DNA of 64,000 bases. It comes from Actinomadura physcomitrii (GTDB lineage: Bacteria > Actinomycetota > Actinomycetes > Streptosporangiales > Streptosporangiaceae). The stretch lies in NCBI RefSeq assembly GCF_008923205.2, contig NZ_WBMS02000031.1, positions 47,404 to 111,403 on the forward strand, read 5' to 3'. The notes below the pieces were generated by a model. It made no database searches. It was given only the letters and a program-made list of their open reading frames with translations, and was not told where the DNA came from. The position numbers were made by a program, and so were the translations under genes. Shown piece after piece: positions 18,279 through 26,390 of this stretch (the first letter of the stretch is position 1; the number at the start of each line of letters is the position of its first letter).

Positions 18279-18942
18279 CCATTGAGGTCACCGGTGGCGT
18301 CGACACCCATCAAGACACCCCCGCCGCCGCGGTGATCGACCAGGTCGGGCGGGTGCTGGGCACCGAGCAGTTCCCCGCCGATGCGGCCGGTTACACCGCG
18401 CTGCTGGACTGGATGCGCCGGTTCGGGCCTCTCGGGCCGGTCGGGGTCGAGGGCACCGGCGCCTACGGGGCCGGGCTGGCCCGCCTGCTGCGCGACCAAG
18501 GCGTCCACGTCGTCGAGGTCGACCGCCCCGACCGCAAGACCCGCAGGTTCCAGGGCAAGTCCGACCCGATCGACGCCGTCCAGGCCGCCAGGACCGCGCC
18601 GGCCGCCGAACGGACCGGCACACCCAAGCAGCGCGACGGACGGGTCGAGGCGCTGCGGAACCTGCGGGCGGCCCGCCGCAGACCGACGCCGCGTCCCCGG
18701 CCGCCGCCGTCAAGATCGCGCTACGGTCACCGGCCCACCGCCATCAACAGCTCACCGCCGAGATCAACGACCTGCACGCTGCTGGAGCCGCTGGTGACCG
18801 CGATCAAACCCGGCCTGGTCGCCGCCAACGGCGTCGGCACCGATGCGCCGGCCGGCTACTGGTCACCGCCGGCGGTAACCACGACCGACTCACCGGGGAA
18901 GCCGCGTTCGCCATGCTCTGCGGCACCGCCCCGAAGATCTTG
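18275..18942 (+). pseudogene. IS110-family transposase remnant
   Basis: The first 130 codons read as an IS110-type DEDD transposase: TGGVDTHQDTPAAAV (first Asp), GVEGTGAYGAGLARLL (Glu), EVDRPDRKTRRFQGKSDPID (third and fourth acids). The frame is then lost near 18675. Later pieces (ALRSPAHRHQQLTAEIND, LLEPLVTAIKPG, GVGTDA, EAAFAMLCGTAPK) appear in other frames, and the similarity ends at about 18942. The C-terminal serine region is absent, so the element is inactive. No clear start codon or IS ends were found. Confidence 0.75.
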
Positions 18943-19045
18943 AACTCGCCGCTTGACATCCATAGGAGCATCCGGCACTCGCATCCTTCGCATCATTCAC
19001 CGGCGCCGGTTCCGGCCGACGTCACCATCCCCTCCGGAGGAACCC

Positions 19046-20239
19046 ATGCAGCCGACGACGACCCCCCGCTTCGATCCTCGTGTCTCCGGTCTTTCCCAGC
19101 AGGTGAAGACCCTTGCCGAACCGCAGCTCGTCTACTCCGAGAAGGCGAGGGACGTCCGCGCGGAGTATCTCGACGGTGCGCTCCACCTCTACCGCTACGA
19201 GGACATCCTCACGATCAACAAACATCAGGACGTCCTCGGAAACGGCGGGCGTGGTGGCAGTTTCGGCCACGACGAGAAGCTGATCCCGCTGGAGATCGAC
19301 GGCCCAGAACACAAGAAGTGGCGACGGCTGCTGGATCCGATGTTCGCGCCCAAGCGGGTGCAGCGTCTGGAGGACGACATCCGCAGGCTCGCGGCCCGGC
19401 TGATCGATGATGCCCGGGCGGAAGGTGGCGCCGAGTGGTACCGCGCGTTCTGTGCACCACTACCGTGCCAGACCTTCCTGGGCCTGGTGGGGGCTCCGCT
19501 CGCCGACCTCGATTTCTTCGTGGAGTTCAAGGAGGGCGTCGTCCACCCGAAGGGTGAGACCACCGAAGAGATCGACGCCAATATGGCGACGGCGGGGGCG
19601 AAACTGCTGGAGTACTTCAACGGGTTCCTCGCCGACAAGCGCGCCCGCCTCGACCGCGACGACGACGTGATCGCCGAGCTCATGCGCTCCGAGGTCGGCG
19701 GTGAGCCGCTCACCCAAGCGGATCTGATCAACATCCTGTTCCTGTTGATGTTCGCGGGCCTCGACACCGTCACCTCCTCGCTGTCGTGCCTGATCTCCTG
19801 GCTCGGCCGCAACCCGGAGCGGCGCGCGGAAATCCTGGCAGCCCCGGAGTTGCTATTGCCCGCGGTCGAAGAGCTGATGCGGTACGAGTCGCCGGTGCCG
19901 TCCGGAATGCGCTTCGCGCAGCGCGACATCGATCTCGGTGACGGTCTCCTCGTGCCCGCCGGTACGCAGATCAATGCGTTCTGGGCTGCCGCCAACGTGG
20001 ACCCGACCTTCCACGAGGACCCGCTGCGCGTGGACTTCCACCGGGAGCGGATCAGGAGCATGACCTTCGCGAGCGGGGTGCATCGCTGCCTCGGATCACA
20101 TCTGGCCCGGCTCGAACTGCGTATCGCGCTCGAAACGCTGTTGGACCGAATCCCGTTGTACGAGATCGATGCCGATGCGCTGACCTACAACAACATCGCG
20201 GTCCGGTCGGTCACCAACCTTCCGGTGACGATCCGATGA
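19046..20239 (+). CDS. Cytochrome P450
   Basis: This is a 397-residue soluble bacterial P450 monooxygenase. The I-helix oxygen-binding motif AGLDT is at 237-241, the ExxR pair is E276/R279 and the heme loop FASGVHRCLG has C348 as thiolate ligand. The family length is normal. The start is the ATG with GGAGG 5 bases upstream; the frame is open further upstream but this ATG is clearly best placed. Its stop overlaps the ferredoxin ATG, so the redox partner is co-translated. The DGPEHKKWRRLL segment near 85-96 is the conserved C-helix heme-propionate contact. The substrate is unknown, presumably the same hydrophobic compound that feeds modules A and B. Confidence 0.93.
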   Translation: MQPTTTPRFDPRVSGLSQQVKTLAEPQLVYSEKARDVRAEYLDGALHLYRYEDILTINKHQDVLGNGGRGGSFGHDEKLIPLEIDGPEHKKWRRLLDPMFAPKRVQRLEDDIRRLAARLIDDARAEGGAEWYRAFCAPLPCQTFLGLVGAPLADLDFFVEFKEGVVHPKGETTEEIDANMATAGAKLLEYFNGFLADKRARLDRDDDVIAELMRSEVGGEPLTQADLINILFLLMFAGLDTVTSSLSCLISWLGRNPERRAEILAAPELLLPAVEELMRYESPVPSGMRFAQRDIDLGDGLLVPAGTQINAFWAAANVDPTFHEDPLRVDFHRERIRSMTFASGVHRCLGSHLARLELRIALETLLDRIPLYEIDADALTYNNIAVRSVTNLPVTIR

Positions 20240-20427
20240 GGCTCCGTCTAGCGAAGGAACAGTGCGTGGGCCACGCGCTGTGCCACGCGACCGATCCGGA
20301 TCTGTTCCCGATCGACGACGACGGCTACTCGAGCATCGACTCCGTGGAGGTCGGTCCGGCCGTCGCCGCTCGGGCCCGGCGCGGGGTCGGCGCCTGTCCC
20401 GAAAGGGCCCTACTGCTAGAGGAATAG
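20236..20427 (+). CDS. Small ferredoxin with CxxHxxC...CP cluster motif
   Basis: This 63-residue ferredoxin delivers electrons to the P450. The cluster motif is C10-V-G-H13-A-L-C16 ... C54-P. The position that is cysteine in 4Fe-4S ferredoxins is histidine, so a 3Fe-4S cluster, or a 4Fe-4S with an unusual ligand, is expected, as in other actinobacterial P450 partner ferredoxins. It overlaps the P450 stop by ATGA. No ferredoxin reductase is present nearby. Confidence 0.88.
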   Translation: MRLRLAKEQCVGHALCHATDPDLFPIDDDGYSSIDSVEVGPAVAARARRGVGACPERALLLEE

Positions 20428-20580
20428 GTCGTCGAGAACCGCAGTTGCGAGCGACGAGATCGATACGGTCCACCTGACCGGCGCCTCGGTATCGACTGCC
20501 TCACCCAGCGGTGAACCGGCTGGCAGGTTGACGCGACGCGGGCCACCGCCTACTTGCCACAGACCGTGGCCTGCGTCGTG

Positions 20581-20922
20581 TCACGGCAGAGGGATCTCGT
20601 CCCAGTAGACGGTCACAGGGGCGGGGTCCATCGTAAGCGCGTCGCTCATGCTGAACCGGCCATCGGTGATGCGGGCCGTCATCTCTTCGTCCAGTTTTCT
20701 CGTGTCGTCGACATCGAGCTCGTAGATCGCGAGGTACCGGCGCCCGTCCGCCAAGCCGGCGCCGGTGGCCTCCGCGTCGGGCAGCTTGAAGCGGCGTACC
20801 GAGAGGACGCCGGGGATCGCCGTCACATCGGGCACGTGCGTCTCGCTGTACCACTTATCGAACTCGGCTTCGCGCTCGGGCGAGACCGGTTCGGTAAAGA
20901 CGGTGAGGATCTTCTTCGACAT
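20581..20922 (-). CDS. EthD-like dimeric alpha/beta-barrel protein
   Basis: This 113-residue protein begins MSKKILTVFTEPVSPEREAE and contains FDKWYSETHVPDVTAIPGV, the pattern of EthD/DUF4286-like ferredoxin-fold proteins that dimerise as small alpha-beta barrels. Such proteins accompany P450 systems and cofactor-free conversions, but their role is usually unknown. The start is placed at the ATG after GGAGTC rather than 15 codons upstream. It is divergent from the module B operon and shares its control region. The 150 bases between it and the ferredoxin gene show nothing notable. Confidence 0.7.
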   Translation of the reverse strand: MSKKILTVFTEPVSPEREAEFDKWYSETHVPDVTAIPGVLSVRRFKLPDAEATGAGLADGRRYLAIYELDVDDTRKLDEEMTARITDGRFSMSDALTMDPAPVTVYWDEIPLP

Positions 20923-20955
20923 CCCATGACTCCCGTGTTCGGGGACGCGGAGGCG

Positions 20956-20991
20956 TTGACAGTGCACGACTTAACTAGTAGGTACTTACTA
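20956..20991 (+). promoter_or_regulatory. Module B promoter with palindromic operator
   Basis: TTGACA (20956-20961) is followed after 17 bases by TAGGTA as a possible -10. TAGTAGGTACTTACTA (20976-20991) is an imperfect palindrome (one mismatched pair) covering the -10. A GAGGAG ribosome-binding site and the E1 alpha ATG follow. The layout suggests repression, perhaps by the TetR gene at the end of module B. Confidence 0.5.
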
Positions 20992-21011
20992 TACAAGCAC
21001 CGAGGAGCATC

Positions 21012-21983
21012 ATGACGCCACCCATCGAGCTGTATCGAACGATGTTCACCATCAAGGAGTGCGACGACCGGTTCTGGACGCTCATGCAGTCCGGCCAGAT
21101 CGTGCTCAACTATTACTCGCCCCGCGGCCAGGAGGCGGTCTCCGCCGGTGTCTGCGCGGCACTGCGCCCGTCCGACTACCTGGTCACCACCTACCGCGGC
21201 CTGCACGACCACATCGCGAAAGGGGTACCGCTCGACGCGCTGTGGGCGGAGTTTCTGGGCCGCGTCGGCGGCACCTGCAAGGGCAAGGGCGGTCCGATGC
21301 ACATCACGCACCCGGAGTCCGGCCTGATGGTCACCACCGGAGTCGTGGGCAGCGGCCTGCCCATCGCCAACGGGTTCGCGCTGTGGTCGCAGATCAGCGA
21401 GGACGACCGGGTCACCGCCGTCTCGTTCGGCGACGGCGCCACCAACATCGGAGCGTTCCACGAGGCGCTCAACCTCGCCGCGGTGTGGAAACTGCCGGTG
21501 CTTTTCGTGTGCCACAACAACCTTTTCGCCGAGCACACCGCCTACGCCGCGGGCACCAGCGCCGAACACGTCGCCGACCGGGCCGCCGCCTACGGCATCC
21601 CGGGCGTGCGCGTGGACGGCAACGACCCGCTCGCGGTCCGTGACGCCGCCGCCGAAGCCGTCGTCCGGGGCCGCGCCGGCGAGGGGCCGACCCTGCTGGA
21701 AGCGGTGACCTTCCGGTTCCGCGGCCACCAGTTCGGAGACGACGGCGCCTACATCGACCCCGCGATCTTCGCGTCTGCGCAGGAGCGTGACCCGATTCCC
21801 GCCTTCCGTTCCCGCCTGCTGGCCGAGTTCGGCATGCCCGAGTCCGAAATCGCCGGGGTGGAGGACGAGGTGCGGACCGCGGTCCGCGACGCCGCGGAGG
21901 GCGCGCTGGCCGCGCCTGAGCCGCCGGCGGTCGAGCTGCACACCGACGTTCTCGCCACGAGCCTGCCTGGAGGCGCCGCATGA
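21012..21983 (+). CDS. TPP-dependent dehydrogenase E1 alpha subunit (module B)
   Basis: This 323-residue protein is a clear paralogue of the protein at 12945. It has the same NYYSPRGQE, DYLVTTYRG, GTCKGKGGPMH and TTGVVGSGLPIA blocks. The TPP motif runs from GDG at 140-142 to NN at 169-170. The two differ mainly at the N-terminus and in the loop after NN (LFAEHTAYAAGTS against RYAESTRYSDGTT), so their substrates may differ. It is the first gene of module B and overlaps E1 beta by ATGA. Confidence 0.88.
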   Translation: MTPPIELYRTMFTIKECDDRFWTLMQSGQIVLNYYSPRGQEAVSAGVCAALRPSDYLVTTYRGLHDHIAKGVPLDALWAEFLGRVGGTCKGKGGPMHITHPESGLMVTTGVVGSGLPIANGFALWSQISEDDRVTAVSFGDGATNIGAFHEALNLAAVWKLPVLFVCHNNLFAEHTAYAAGTSAEHVADRAAAYGIPGVRVDGNDPLAVRDAAAEAVVRGRAGEGPTLLEAVTFRFRGHQFGDDGAYIDPAIFASAQERDPIPAFRSRLLAEFGMPESEIAGVEDEVRTAVRDAAEGALAAPEPPAVELHTDVLATSLPGGAA

Positions 21984-22984
21984 CCACGAAGCAGACTCGG
22001 AAAGCCTCCTTCCGGGACGGCGTCAACCTCGCGCTCGACGAGGCGATGGCCGCCGATCCACGGGTGATCGTCTTCGGCGAGGACGTCGCGGACGGCGAAG
22101 GCGGTGGCGTGCTGACCGTCACCCAAGGACTTTCCACCACCTACGGCACGAAGCGGGTGCGTTCGACGCCCATCGCGGAGCAGGCCATCCTCGGGGCCGC
22201 GATCGGCGCCGCCGTGGCGGGCGGCCGTCCGGTCGCGGAGATCATGCTGAACAACTTCCTGCGCGTCGCCGCCGACCAGCTGGCCAACCACGCCGCCAAG
22301 CTGCGGTACATGTCGGGCGGCCAGACGACCGTCCCGCTGACGGTCCGCAGCATCTGCGGCGCGGCCGGCGGGTTCGGTGCGCAGCACTCGGAGTTCCTGG
22401 ACGCGGACTACGCGCACGTGGCCGGGCTCAAGATCATTGCGCCGTCCACCCCGTCTGACGCGTACCACCTGCTGCGGTCCTGCATCGAGGACGAGGACCC
22501 GTGCCTCTTCCTGGAGCACCTGAAGCTGTACTTCGGCGGGGCCAAGGAGCGCATCGACACCTCGGCCGAGCGGGTGCCGATCGGCAAGGCGCGGGTGGCG
22601 CGATCCGGTCGCGACGTCACGGTCGTGACCTACTCGCAGACCGTCCATGAGGTCCTCGCGGCGGCCGGAACCCTCGCCGCCGAGGGGATCGACGTCGAGG
22701 TCATCGATCTGCGCACGATCGTCCCGTGGGACGAGACCGCGGTGCTCGAATCGGCGGCCCGCACGAAGCGGGTGGTGGTCGCGCACGAGACGGCGGTCCC
22801 GTTCGGCGTCGGCGCCGAGATCTCGTCCCGAATTCACGAGGAATTGTTCGGCGAGCTGGCGGGCCCGGTGCGGCGCGTCGGCTCGGCGCACGTGCCCGTG
22901 CCGTTCGCGGCCGGTCTGGAAGCGGCTTATCTCGTCGGCGCGCCGGAGATCGAGTCCGCGATCCGGGCGGCGGTGGCCGCGTGA
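21980..22984 (+). CDS. TPP-dependent dehydrogenase E1 beta subunit (module B)
   Basis: This 334-residue E1 beta is paralogous to the one at 13913. It has FGEDVADGEGGGVLTVTQG, then the PIAEQAILGAAIGAAVAG segment with the conserved glutamate. The swivel domain near the C-terminus reads EVIDLRTIVPWDETAVLES. The start ATG overlaps the E1 alpha stop, and its own stop overlaps the GTG of the lipoyl gene. It should assemble with the neighbouring alpha subunit. Mixed complexes with module A subunits are possible but speculative. Confidence 0.9.
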   Translation: MTTKQTRKASFRDGVNLALDEAMAADPRVIVFGEDVADGEGGGVLTVTQGLSTTYGTKRVRSTPIAEQAILGAAIGAAVAGGRPVAEIMLNNFLRVAADQLANHAAKLRYMSGGQTTVPLTVRSICGAAGGFGAQHSEFLDADYAHVAGLKIIAPSTPSDAYHLLRSCIEDEDPCLFLEHLKLYFGGAKERIDTSAERVPIGKARVARSGRDVTVVTYSQTVHEVLAAAGTLAAEGIDVEVIDLRTIVPWDETAVLESAARTKRVVVAHETAVPFGVGAEISSRIHEELFGELAGPVRRVGSAHVPVPFAAGLEAAYLVGAPEIESAIRAAVAA

Positions 22985-23217
22985 CCGAGCAGATCCGCAT
23001 CCCCAAACTCGGTGTCAGCGTCACCGAGGCCACCATCACCGAGTGGCTGGTCGCCGACGGCGACCAGGTCGAAGCCGGCGCGGTGCTGTACGTCATCGCC
23101 ACCGACAAGGTGGAGAACGAGATCGAATCCCCCGCCACCGGCCGGATCAGGCTGCTGGCCGAGGAGGACACGACCCACCCGGTCGGCACCGTCATCGCCG
23201 AGATCACCACCGGCTGA
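22981..23217 (+). CDS. Free-standing lipoyl-carrier protein (module B)
   Basis: This is a 78-residue single lipoyl domain (IPKLGVSVTEATITEW, then ATDKVENE with K43 as the predicted lipoyl-lysine). It starts at GTG overlapping the E1 beta stop. Like the module A version it is not fused to an E2 acyltransferase. This repeated pattern shows that the separate carrier is a designed feature of this system and not a broken E2. Confidence 0.85.
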   Translation: MTEQIRIPKLGVSVTEATITEWLVADGDQVEAGAVLYVIATDKVENEIESPATGRIRLLAEEDTTHPVGTVIAEITTG

Positions 23218-23255
23218 ACCCGGAAACCAGCGAAGCCCACGGAAAGGAGCACGCC

Positions 23256-23495
23256 ATGGCGCGTGTGCTCAGACATCCGCTGAACCGAAGCCGCTACTAC
23301 TCCTTCGAAGAGGACGGCCGCGTCCGCGTGGATCTCGACCGAACCGGCGACGGGGCCGAGCGCTCGGGCCACTTCGACGACACCGGGCGCTGGCTGGACG
23401 GCGACCTCAAGACCGCCGACCCGCAGATGTGCCGTTACCTGTACTCCAACTGGCGCCTGGCACGGGCGAACGCGGCAGGGCGCGAAAATGACTGA
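23256..23495 (+). CDS. Small uncharacterised protein of module B
   Basis: This 79-residue basic protein begins MARVLRHPLNRSRYYSFEED and contains GHFDDTGRWLDGDLKTADP and a final MCRYLYSNWRLARANAAG. It has a strong ribosome-binding site (GGAAAGGAG) and overlaps the Rieske start, so it is a real gene. I do not recognise a family. It has two tyrosine- or tryptophan-rich patches and no signal peptide or membrane segment. Its position directly before the oxygenase suggests an accessory, subunit or assembly role. It has no counterpart in module A. Confidence 0.65.
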   Translation: MARVLRHPLNRSRYYSFEEDGRVRVDLDRTGDGAERSGHFDDTGRWLDGDLKTADPQMCRYLYSNWRLARANAAGREND

Positions 23496-24921
23496 GCTCG
23501 ACGACGCCGCCGCCCACCGGAGCCGGCGCTCTCGCGGGATGTCCTACCAGGAGGTCCTCGACACCGACACGCACGAGGTGCCCCCCGTGCTGCGCCTGCA
23601 GAGCGACAGTTTCCTCGGGGACCACGACGTGCCGGTCGACCGCTTCATCGACCGGGCCTACCACGAGCTCGAGAAGAAGCGGTTGTGGCCGTTCGTCTGG
23701 CAGATGGCATGCCGCGAGGAGGAGATCCCGAACCCGGGTGACACCTGCGTCTACGACATCGTCGACACCTCGATCCTGGTGGTGCGCACCGAGGACGGCG
23801 TCATTAAGGCGTACTACAACGTCTGCCAGCACCAGGGCAGGCGGCTGAGGGACCATGACGGCCCGGCCGATGAGTTCCGCTGCCCGTACCACGGCTGGTG
23901 CTGGCATCTCGACGGCACCCTGAGGCGGGTCCCCAGCCGGTGGGACTACCCGACGGTCAAGCGGGAGTCCTTCTCCCTCAAGGAGGTCCGAGCCGAGACC
24001 TGGGGCGGTTTCGTGTTCGTCAACATGGACCCCGAGGCACAGCCGCTGCTGGAGTTCCTCGGCGACATCGACCAGCACTTCGAGCGGTACCCGCTCGAGG
24101 ACCGCTTCATCGCCGCGCACACGGTCAAGTACCTCGAGTGCAACTGGAAGACCGCTCAGGAAGCCTTCATGGAGGGCTACCACACCATCGCGACCCACCC
24201 GCAGATCCTGGCGGCGACCGGTGACGAGATGGGGCAGTACGACGCGTTCGGCAACTACTCGCGGGCCATCAACATCACCGGGATCGCCAGCCCGAGCCTG
24301 CGCTGGACCCCCACGGCCAACGACATGGCGGCCCTGGCGTTCAACACCGGCGACCCGACCGACGACGACCGCGGCCTCGTCCCGGACGGCATGTCCTTCC
24401 GCGAATGGGGGGCCCAGGCCGGGCGGGAGCAGCTGCGCCCGGTGCTCGGCGACGCGGTGGACGAGCTGTGCGACTCCGAACTGATGGACGCGTTCTTCTT
24501 CACGGTCTTCCCGAACTTCCACCCGTGGGCCGCCTACAACCAGATCGTCTACCGGTTCCGCCCGTACGGCGACGAGCACGAGAAATCGATCATGGACACG
24601 TACATTCTCGCGCCGTTTAGCGGCGAGCGCCCGCCGCCCGCCAAGCCGCACATCCTGGACTTCGACGAATCCCACCTCGACGCACCGGAACTCGGCGCGC
24701 TGGCGGAGATCTTCTACCAGGACGAGCTGAACATGCCGCAGGTGCAGCGCGGCATGCACACCTTGCGCAAGGTGAAGCCGTCGGGCGTCACGTACGGCGT
24801 GTACCAGTACAACAAGATCAGGCACTTCCACAACCTCTACGAGGACTACCTCGGGGTGGGCAAGGACGGGGAGACACGCGAGGAAGACACCGTTGCCGGA
24901 ACTGGGAAGGAGGGGTCATGA
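23488..24921 (+). CDS. Rieske non-heme iron oxygenase, alpha subunit (module B)
   Basis: This 477-residue paralogue of the enzyme at 9870 has Rieske ligands C113/H115 (CQH) and C132/H135 (CPYH). The catalytic iron ligands are H232 and H237 (EAFMEGYHTIATHPQ), with a late acidic residue as third ligand. Both paralogues share WQVACREEEIP-like (here WQMACREEEIP) and TWGGFVFVN segments. The N-terminus is longer by about 25 residues. It overlaps the small gene upstream and the flavoprotein downstream. No dedicated reductase is present. Confidence 0.9.
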   Translation: MTELDDAAAHRSRRSRGMSYQEVLDTDTHEVPPVLRLQSDSFLGDHDVPVDRFIDRAYHELEKKRLWPFVWQMACREEEIPNPGDTCVYDIVDTSILVVRTEDGVIKAYYNVCQHQGRRLRDHDGPADEFRCPYHGWCWHLDGTLRRVPSRWDYPTVKRESFSLKEVRAETWGGFVFVNMDPEAQPLLEFLGDIDQHFERYPLEDRFIAAHTVKYLECNWKTAQEAFMEGYHTIATHPQILAATGDEMGQYDAFGNYSRAINITGIASPSLRWTPTANDMAALAFNTGDPTDDDRGLVPDGMSFREWGAQAGREQLRPVLGDAVDELCDSELMDAFFFTVFPNFHPWAAYNQIVYRFRPYGDEHEKSIMDTYILAPFSGERPPPAKPHILDFDESHLDAPELGALAEIFYQDELNMPQVQRGMHTLRKVKPSGVTYGVYQYNKIRHFHNLYEDYLGVGKDGETREEDTVAGTGKEGS

Positions 24922-26324
24922 GCGACGTGGACGTGGTAGTCGTCGGCTCGGGAGTCGCCGGGCTGTGCGCCGCGCTGGAGGCCGAGACCGCCGGCGCGAC
25001 GGTGCTGATCGCGGAGTCGGAGGAGGTGCCCGGCGGGTCGAGCAGGCTCGCGCACGGCCTGATCATGGCCGCCGGCACCCGGTTCCAGGCGGACGAGGGC
25101 ATCACCGACACCGCGGACGACCTGTTCCGGCACTACATGACACTGAACCAGTGGCAGGTCGACCCCGCCGTCGGCTGGCGCCTGGCGCACGAGGCGGGCC
25201 CGACGATCGAATGGCTCAACGACCACGGCGTGAAGATCGTCGGGCTCTACCACTCCGGGGACGAGGCCGTTCCGCGCGGCCACGCGACCGAGGGCGGCCA
25301 GGCGATCGTCGACGCGCTGCTGTCGGCGGTGCGCGCACGGCCGCGGATCGACCTCGCGCTGAGCCGCCGGGTCGACAGGCTGCTGACCGAGGACGGCCGG
25401 GTGCGGGGCGTCGCGTGCGGGGACGACGAAATCCGTGCCGGTGCGACGATCCTGGCCTGCGGCGGGCTCGGCGCCAGCACCGAGATGCTGGAGTTGTTCT
25501 GCCCCGCGCCGCTGCGGGCGGCCCGCGATTGGCTGTGGTACCTCGGCGGGCCGGGCTCCCGGGGCGACTCGATCCGGCTGACGCTGCCGCTCGACGCGCA
25601 GGTCGCCGGCCGCGATCGCGCCCAGCTGACGATGCGGCCCAACTTCGGGCGCTACCCGGACACCTACTTCCCCGGGTGGCTGGTGATCGTCAACAACCAG
25701 GGGCGGCGCTTCTACAACGAGATGTCCCCGTACAGCATCACGCAGCCGATCGTGACCGCGCAGGGCGGCGCCGTGTTCGCGGTGTTCGACGAGCAGACCA
25801 GGCTCGCGGCGATGCCGCACACGACGAAGGCGGCGAAGAAGGTCAGCCTGCCGGGCGAGACCGAGGAGGACTGGATCGCGCCGAAGATCGACGCGATGGT
25901 CGAGGCCGGGGTCGTGGTCAAGGCCGACTCGGTCGAGCGGCTGGCGGAGTTGATCGGCGTGCCCCCGGCCAACCTCGCGGGCACGCTCGAACGCTATAAC
26001 GAGCAGGTCGAGGCCGGTGAGGACAGCGACTACCGCAAGGAGGCGACGCACCTGCGGCCGGTCGCCACCGCGCCGTTCTACGCCACCGAACTGCGCCTGT
26101 ACATGCTCGGGCTGACAGCCGTCGGGCCCCGGATCGACGACCATGCACGTGTGCTCGACGTGCGTTCGCGGCCGATCGCGGGACTGTACGCGGCCGGTGA
26201 GGCGTCCGGTGGCGTGCTCGGGCCGTGCTACGCGGGAAGCGGGAACTCGCTGGCGAGCGCTACCACCTTCGGGCGGGTCGCCGGCCGGGAGGCGGCCGCG
26301 GAGTCGAGCGCGGCCCTCAGCTGA
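24918..26324 (+). CDS. FAD-binding dehydrogenase (fumarate reductase/KstD group), module B
   Basis: This 468-residue flavoprotein has the N-terminal dinucleotide fold VVVGSGVAGLCAALEA (residues 6-21) and an acidic ribose contact (IAESEEVPGGSS). Near the end, GLYAAGEASGGVLGPCYAGSGNSLASATTFG closes the FAD site. It is about 100 residues shorter than the module A flavoprotein and lacks the YPGDVGTSGG-type loop, so it belongs to a different branch (flavocytochrome c/fumarate reductase-like) and may act on a different intermediate. It is the last gene of the module and converges on a TetR gene with a terminator between them. Confidence 0.85.
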   Translation: MSDVDVVVVGSGVAGLCAALEAETAGATVLIAESEEVPGGSSRLAHGLIMAAGTRFQADEGITDTADDLFRHYMTLNQWQVDPAVGWRLAHEAGPTIEWLNDHGVKIVGLYHSGDEAVPRGHATEGGQAIVDALLSAVRARPRIDLALSRRVDRLLTEDGRVRGVACGDDEIRAGATILACGGLGASTEMLELFCPAPLRAARDWLWYLGGPGSRGDSIRLTLPLDAQVAGRDRAQLTMRPNFGRYPDTYFPGWLVIVNNQGRRFYNEMSPYSITQPIVTAQGGAVFAVFDEQTRLAAMPHTTKAAKKVSLPGETEEDWIAPKIDAMVEAGVVVKADSVERLAELIGVPPANLAGTLERYNEQVEAGEDSDYRKEATHLRPVATAPFYATELRLYMLGLTAVGPRIDDHARVLDVRSRPIAGLYAAGEASGGVLGPCYAGSGNSLASATTFGRVAGREAAAESSAALS

Positions 26325-26338
26325 ACGGGATGGAGGGC

Positions 26339-26367
26339 GGGCCGGGCGCTACCGTGGCGCCCGGCCC
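26339..26367. terminator. Bidirectional terminator hairpin
   Basis: An exact 11-bp inverted repeat (GGGCCGGGCGC, 7-base loop, complement) lies between the convergent flavoprotein and TetR genes. There is no strong T-run, as is usual in such GC-rich DNA. Confidence 0.65.
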
Positions 26368-26390
26368 GGCTTCGTGCCGTCCGGGCGCAC

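Noticed and set aside
9870..26324. Reading the two modules as a recent tandem duplication
   Set aside because: Gene order differs, the flavoproteins belong to different branches and differ by about 100 residues, and one module has an extra gene, so the relationship is ancient or the modules were acquired separately.
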